A stretch of DNA of 64,000 nt from Chitinophaga oryzae. GTDB lineage: Bacteria > Bacteroidota > Bacteroidia > Chitinophagales > Chitinophagaceae. Below the pieces are notes generated by a model. It was not told where the DNA came from and searched no databases. It was given only the letters and a program-made list of their open reading frames with translations. Within the stretch, counting starts at the first letter, position 1. Each line of letters opens with the position of its first letter. The stretch spans positions 6,882,001 to 6,946,000 of the forward strand of contig NZ_CP051204.2 in NCBI RefSeq assembly GCF_012516375.2, in the 5' to 3' direction. Both the position numbers and the translations under genes were made by a program. Below are positions 60,358-64,000 of the stretch, one piece after another.

Positions 60358-60392
60358 GCCAGGTTGTTAGCAGCAGCCTGGCTTCCTTTTTC
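60358..60392 (+). terminator. Terminator after the small basic gene
   Basis: GCCAGG (60358-60363) pairs with CCTGGC (60377-60382), with inner pairing in the loop, followed by TTCCTTTTTC. Confidence 0.65.
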
Positions 60393-61180
60393 TCCGAATT
60401 CCAGAATTCAAAGTAACACACTTTTGAGCTTTTAACCAAGAACTATTTTAGTATAACGAATTTAAATATTCGTATACACGCAAAGATGAATGAAATATTA
60501 ATCACATATGATAGCAACTTGATGAATTCATTTACCAATGACGGCCACACAACGGATAAACGGCCAGTATGATCTGCAACAAAATTTTCACCCGCGTTTA
60601 TTCAAATCGTTAACAGTTTGTAAAAACAAATAGCATTGTTTACAAATGTTAAAGAATTTATCACTCTACCTTCTACCAAAGCTTTTGTTCTGCGTTAATA
60701 TTATTGGAAGATGGACATAAACATCAAAAAAAGAAGGTGGCAACATGAATAAAACAACAATGTCAATAAAATTCTTGATTGCTAGGCCAGAAGATTTTTT
60801 TTGATTGTCATCTTTAGATGGTAGGTTGCCAGTGTATCAGCAGTGCCCATCTTTCACCATGCTAAATCGATAACATATAAAACGTAAAAACAAAACAAAA
60901 AAATATTTTTAGATACAACCCGGGCCCAACTACCACGTATTACATATAAGTGGGCGTCAGAAAAACGTGTCAGCGATAGTTTTCATATGACAAAAAACAA
61001 CCATTAACAAACGCTTTACAACTGTGTTTGTATTGCGATCGTTTTTGTAAGGCAGTACTTTGTACCCAGCCTATCACTTCATCGACCATTCCTCCGAGAA
61101 ACCTACAATTGCCAGTACTAACCATACAGGCCAGTTATCTCATATCCCTATAAAAAGAGATCTTGAATTTATTAAAAAGA
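60393..61180. other. AT-rich phage intergenic region without recognisable genes
   Basis: No frame longer than about 20 codons with protein-like content was found here. The region is clearly more AT-rich than its neighbours. It has one notable inverted repeat: TTAACA-G-TTTGTAAA (60610-60624) against TTTACAAATGTTAA (60639-60652). It may hold an origin, operators or small RNAs, none of which can be identified by eye. Confidence 0.6.
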
Positions 61181-61204
61181 CCCGCTTCCGATGGCTGAAG
61201 CGGG
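61181..61204. terminator. Hairpin upstream of the small membrane-peptide gene
   Basis: CCCGCTTC (61181-61188) pairs with GAAGCGGG (61197-61204). On the minus strand TCTTTTTAAT follows, and on the plus strand CCTAAAGAGTTTTTATT. It may end the leftward replication transcript. Confidence 0.65.
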
Positions 61205-61242
61205 CCTAAAGAGTTTTTATTAACAATCTAAAACTCGGTTTT

Positions 61243-61356
61243 ATGAACAGGCGTAGAATACCGTTCATTTACTATCTCCTCTTGGGGATAGCAGCCATCG
61301 TGGCAGCACTGGCCCCAATACTACAGGAGCTTATTAAGCTCCTTTTGACCCGCTAA
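61243..61356 (+). CDS. Tiny hydrophobic membrane peptide, 37 residues
   Basis: The frame reads MNRRRIPFIYYLLLGIAAIV and then AALAPILQELIKLLLTR. A basic head (Arg-Arg-Arg) precedes one hydrophobic helix and an amphipathic end. Hairpins lie on both sides, with a very good terminator 26 bases after the stop, so this looks like an independent transcription unit on the plus strand. Small membrane peptides of this shape include type I toxins and phage exclusion or regulatory peptides. No family is recognised. Confidence 0.6.
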   Translation: MNRRRIPFIYYLLLGIAAIVAALAPILQELIKLLLTR

Positions 61357-61381
61357 GGCAATATTGGGATAGGCCACTATC

Positions 61382-61420
61382 AAGAAGGGCAGCATGACAG
61401 GCTGTCCTTCTTTTCTTTTT
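61382..61420 (+). terminator. Terminator of the tiny membrane-peptide gene
   Basis: A 12-bp stem with one G-T pair, AAGAAGGGCAGC (61382-61393) with GCTGTCCTTCTT (61401-61412), 7-base loop, then TTCTTTTT. The remaining bases up to 61688 hold nothing that I can identify. Confidence 0.88.
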
Positions 61421-61688
61421 AATAGGCTTAAATTACATCTTAGAAGCAGATGTATAATGAAATGAATAAACATAAGGAATAATCAATACATAATCACATA
61501 GAAAGACGAATAAGAATACGATCTAAGGTTTAAAGGCGATGGATAATAAGCTGAAACTCGGAAGATCAAATTATTCATTTTTTTTCACAAACGATCAACA
61601 TCTTGTATTCTTTGCTATATAAACTCAATATCAACTATTTACATTGAGGAATAAATTAAACTATCGATACTTAAGGGCAAATTATTTG

Positions 61689-62501
61689 TTATTTTCGTCT
61701 ATCCGTACCATTTAATACGAGCATATTAAACATCTCTCTCATTCTGCTCCGCACCCTCTCGCTGTAACATTGCGTGATCTCTTCAACAGTTAGATTCGTT
61801 GTGATATGGGTAAGATTAAATGGGATCTTTTTACCATATCGGTTCAGGACCACATCCGCTACAACGTTTACTTGGTCCCCAAAATTGTGTTTTAACCCTT
61901 CAGTACCGACGTCATCCAGGCAAACGCCAAGGGTGTTTTGATAAAACGTCGAAGGGTGGGCAGGAGTGGTAAATGGACGCGAAAAAATTTGTAAGGCCCC
62001 CTCGCCTTCCTCCTTAAAACTGTTTGCGATATCCCGGCAGGCGAAAATACGGTATGACTGATACTGATTTGCCTGGAACAATTCCATAACTGTGGTTTTG
62101 CCAGTGCCAACCGGACCACACAGCATGATGCCCTTTTGAAGGGAAAACCCCTCACCTGCAGTACAGAACTTCTCCGAACGGGTGAAGTAATGGCAAAGAG
62201 CTTTCAGCACTGCGTGATTGTCGGCATCTTTCACCAGATTCAATCCCCGCTGAGCGGCCTTCCACTCCACGAACATCATCATCTCAGTCGGGGTCCATGG
62301 GCGGAGCAACTCAGTCTCCCATAGGCGACGCCGTTCCTTATCCTGCTCGTACTTTATTCGATCCTCCTTGCGGCGCTGCGCATCCCGGATCGCAGCCTCT
62401 CGTTCTTCCGGAGTAAGCTCAAAGCTTTCCGTATTCGCGGGGACCCGCTGGTATAACAAGTCCTCCAGGCTGGAGGTTCTGTTGGTTCGTTTTTCTTCCA
62501 T
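61689..62501 (-). CDS. DnaC-like replicative helicase loader ATPase
   Basis: A 270-residue AAA+ protein. Walker A is GIMLCGPVGTGKTTVMELF (about 127-145), Walker B CLDDVGTE (about 195-202), and sensor I is in FNLTHITTNLTVEEI. The C-terminal RVRSRMREMFNMLVLNG is typical of DnaC/IstB-like loaders. With no transposase next to it, and with the upstream gene being a DUF1376-like replication protein, it most likely loads the host helicase on the phage origin. Its start lies 83 bases inside the preceding gene. Confidence 0.9.
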   Translation of the reverse strand: MEEKRTNRTSSLEDLLYQRVPANTESFELTPEEREAAIRDAQRRKEDRIKYEQDKERRRLWETELLRPWTPTEMMMFVEWKAAQRGLNLVKDADNHAVLKALCHYFTRSEKFCTAGEGFSLQKGIMLCGPVGTGKTTVMELFQANQYQSYRIFACRDIANSFKEEGEGALQIFSRPFTTPAHPSTFYQNTLGVCLDDVGTEGLKHNFGDQVNVVADVVLNRYGKKIPFNLTHITTNLTVEEITQCYSERVRSRMREMFNMLVLNGTDRRK

Positions 62502-63270
62502 TGCGCAACGATTGAAAAATGTTCTGTGAATGCGTTTTCACCTGCTGCAAACTGTAGTTTTTGAAAAAATCGTGTTTACAGGCGAATTCCGCCATCTTTT
62601 CCCACTCAGCAAGCACCCCTACCACCACATCCCCATCGCGAGGATTATACGGCATCTCAAGGCGATTACACAGGAATTCCGCCAAAGCCCTTAAAGCTTC
62701 GAAATCCTTCTGCCGATCTTCCGGGTAATCGGGAGAGTGCTTCTTCCACGCCGCCAGCATTTCCGGAATCAGGTACCGCGTCGGTACGGTTTCCCCTACA
62801 ACCCCTTCCTTTTTTTCAATTTCTTTTTCATTTTCATTTTCCTTTTCTAAAAGGCTTTCATTTGGGTTTTGAAATAAAAAGGGTTGGGTTTCTTCTGGGT
62901 TTTCTTCAAAAAAAGGGTTAGCTTCATCATTTCCTTCTAAATTAGCCACAGCGGCTTTTTTCGGCCGACCACCCTTTTTCCCGGATTCTGTTTGCTTAGC
63001 GCGGAAACGTTCACGCTTCGTGCGGGTTTCCTCCAACTTTGCATTAACCCAAAACCCAACCCTTTTTTCCCATTTATGTTTTATCCGCCCCCAGAGCTCC
63101 AGATCTTCACCCTCCAAACCACGGGGGTGACCGCCAACGTCTTCTAATCCTCCGTTAATCCAGCTTTCTGCCAACAAATCGACATGAAGGGACTTCATGC
63201 CACGGGACCACCTGATGGTATCCACCAGGTAGTCGGACGCATAAAACGGAAAAGTTGGATCTTTCGCCAT
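62419..63270 (-). CDS. DUF1376-like phage replication protein
   Basis: The N-terminus FPFYASDYLVDTIRWSRGMKSLHVDLLAESWINGGL (about 6-42) is the DUF1376/YdaU-type start found in phage replication initiators. A lysine-rich linker (RAKQTESGKKGGRPKK) and an acidic linker of Glu, Asn and Lys (about 120-155) follow, and a helical C-terminal domain with MLAAWKKHSPDYPEDRQKDFEAL. Its 283 residues and the coupling to a DnaC-like gene recall the lambda O/P arrangement. It probably binds the phage origin and recruits the loader. Confidence 0.85.
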   Translation of the reverse strand: MAKDPTFPFYASDYLVDTIRWSRGMKSLHVDLLAESWINGGLEDVGGHPRGLEGEDLELWGRIKHKWEKRVGFWVNAKLEETRTKRERFRAKQTESGKKGGRPKKAAVANLEGNDEANPFFEENPEETQPFLFQNPNESLLEKENENEKEIEKKEGVVGETVPTRYLIPEMLAAWKKHSPDYPEDRQKDFEALRALAEFLCNRLEMPYNPRDGDVVVGVLAEWEKMAEFACKHDFFKNYSLQQVKTHSQNIFQSLRNGRKTNQQNLQPGGLVIPAGPREYGKL

Positions 63271-63290
63271 ATTATAAGATTTAAATGCAG

Positions 63291-63707
63291 CTATAGCTCC
63301 GGCTTCCGGGCTGATGAAATTAAAATTGGAAACAGCCAGCCGATACCTTCTACTTCTACGGGATTCGGAACGACACGGCAGATAGCAGCCCCTTTTTCAC
63401 TCCAGTCAAGATCTTCCAGTACCATGCGGGCAATAGTTGTGGAATTAAAACAGTACCCAATCGCGCCCCGCCCAGCGTTTTTCCGAAGCAATAAACCGTC
63501 CTTTTCTGAGGCGGCCCCTACATACCAGTCACCGGGGGATTCTTCATCTCTATAAAGATGTACAGCCTTCGCAACGCCCTTCGACAACCCCAATATCTCA
63601 ACGACCAATCCAGATAGGGAGATAACTCCGTTACGGTTAAAGGAAACTGTCATTTTGCTACGGCCCGCGGATACGGTGTTGATAGCATCGTATTTTTTTA
63701 AGTTCAT
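63291..63707 (-). CDS. Phage early-region protein, unknown
   Basis: A 138-residue soluble protein (MNLKKYDAINTVSAGRSKMT) upstream of the replication genes. The segment MTVSFNRNGVISLSGLVVEILGLSKGVAKAVHLYRDEESPGDWYVGAA has the feel of small Bacteroidota phage proteins with a beta-rich, AbrB-like first part, but no confident family can be given. It is the first gene of the leftward operon and is divergent from the plus-strand gene at 63821. Confidence 0.65.
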   Translation of the reverse strand: MNLKKYDAINTVSAGRSKMTVSFNRNGVISLSGLVVEILGLSKGVAKAVHLYRDEESPGDWYVGAASEKDGLLLRKNAGRGAIGYCFNSTTIARMVLEDLDWSEKGAAICRVVPNPVEVEGIGWLFPILISSARKPEL

Positions 63708-63820
63708 GTCATTTGCACCCTTCCGGGTCGGTTTACTTAAATTTTTTAGAAAAAACTATTTAACATCTGTATACCATCATAGCTTTAGATCGTTGTCTTA
63801 TTGTTATAACTTTTTACTTT

Positions 63821-64000
63821 ATGAATAAATTACCTAAAAGCTTCACAACGAGAAGTGGGGACCAGGTGTTAATCCACCAGCTTTCAGAGAAAGCAGTAAA
63901 ACTTGAAATTCTGATCCCAGGCCAACAGTCAGAGGAGATTATTTTTTCAGAAGAAGTCTCCCCAAACGTGAAGGACGGCCATGTTTTCTGGTCTTTCAAG
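63821..64000 (+). CDS. Plus-strand phage gene, 3'-truncated by window edge
   Basis: From the ATG at 63821 the frame stays open for all 60 codons to the window end (MNKLPKSFTTRSGDQVLIHQ and on, with QQSEEIIFSEEVSPNVKDGHVFWSF). The antisense frame here is a shadow. The gap 63708-63820 between the divergent starts is AT-rich and should hold the early promoters, but no full consensus promoter is seen. No family recognised from the part available. Confidence 0.6.
   Translation, partial: MNKLPKSFTTRSGDQVLIHQLSEKAVKLEILIPGQQSEEIIFSEEVSPNVKDGHVFWSFK

Larger units (their letters stand above)
34992..64000. mobile_element. Prophage (HK97-like siphophage type), right end outside window
   Basis: The element extends from the 3' part of tRNA-Leu to past the window end. 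It contains an integrase, repressor, replication genes, packaging, head, tail and lysis modules in normal siphophage order. All structural genes are on the minus strand and densely packed with ATGA or TAATG overlaps. No direct repeat of the tRNA 3' end was seen further right, so the other attachment site is not in view. The set looks nearly complete, with one frame disruption in the tail chaperone gene. Inducibility cannot be judged. Confidence 0.93.

Noticed and set aside
35000..64000. Second copy of the tRNA-Leu 3' end as right attachment site
   Set aside because: No match to the tRNA 3' segment was noticed within the window; the phage evidently continues beyond its end.

Overview
The window reads as a chromosome segment of a Bacteroidota bacterium, most likely a Chitinophagaceae member close to Chitinophaga. 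The evidence is a SusD-family lipoprotein, an ECF sigma/FecR pair, many SpII lipoproteins, and recurrent promoters of the Bacteroidota type (TTTG, about 19-21 bases, TAnnTTTG). Genus is an inference from gene style only.

Host part (1 to about 34,930). It opens with the end of a susD gene, then a five-gene molybdenum hydroxylase operon: a Tat-exported 2Fe-2S subunit, an FAD subunit, a Moco subunit, an XdhC-type maturation factor and a MobA-like cytidylyltransferase. Next is a dioxygenase/short-chain dehydrogenase pair, preceded by a palindrome and a tiny leader ORF ending in Cys-Ser-Cys-Cys-Cys. Then follow a DUF72 protein, an Fpg/Nei-type glycosylase without visible zinc-finger cysteines, a DUF885 metallopeptidase-like protein, two convergent L,D-transpeptidases, a Tat phospholipase C, an AraC regulator and a secreted beta-propeller. 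An ECF sigma, FecR and STN-domain operon ends in two proteins built of 15-16-residue G-x-x-N solenoid repeats instead of a TonB receptor. After that come an OmpH/Skp chaperone, a small GNAT protein, an SMP-30 lactonase, two multi-pass membrane proteins, two identical tRNA-Gly genes, a PepSY protein, a glycosyltransferase and a histidine kinase. Intergenic gaps hold palindromic GCAAAGGAGC-type repeats and other short repeats, mostly at gene ends.

Prophage (about 35,000 to beyond 64,000). A tyrosine integrase gene lies directly downstream of tRNA-Leu(GAG), the presumed attachment site. A repressor-like XRE gene with a perfect palindromic operator follows, then a candidate structured RNA and a lone receiver-domain gene whose phospho-acceptor Asp is replaced by Asn. 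From 63.7 kb leftward to 38.4 kb lies an almost complete HK97-type siphophage late operon: replication genes (DUF1376-like, DnaC-like), small and large terminase, portal, SPP1-gp7-like minor head protein, prohead protease, HK97 capsid, connectors, tail terminator, tail tube, tail assembly chaperones with an A9 slippery site, tape measure, tail tip, a second tail-tube-like protein, tail fibres (one with a Sec signal peptide), holin, a spanin-like protein with lipobox and C-terminal membrane anchor, and a glucosaminidase endolysin. The far attachment site is outside the window. A 1.3-kb AT-rich stretch (60.35-61.69 kb) holds a tiny membrane-peptide gene with its own terminator and no other recognised gene.

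The observations most worth following are the sigma/FecR/STN-solenoid operon, the structured RNA at 37.5 kb, the Cys-rich leader peptide, the exported tail fibre, the single-chain spanin candidate and the double frame change in the tail chaperone region.
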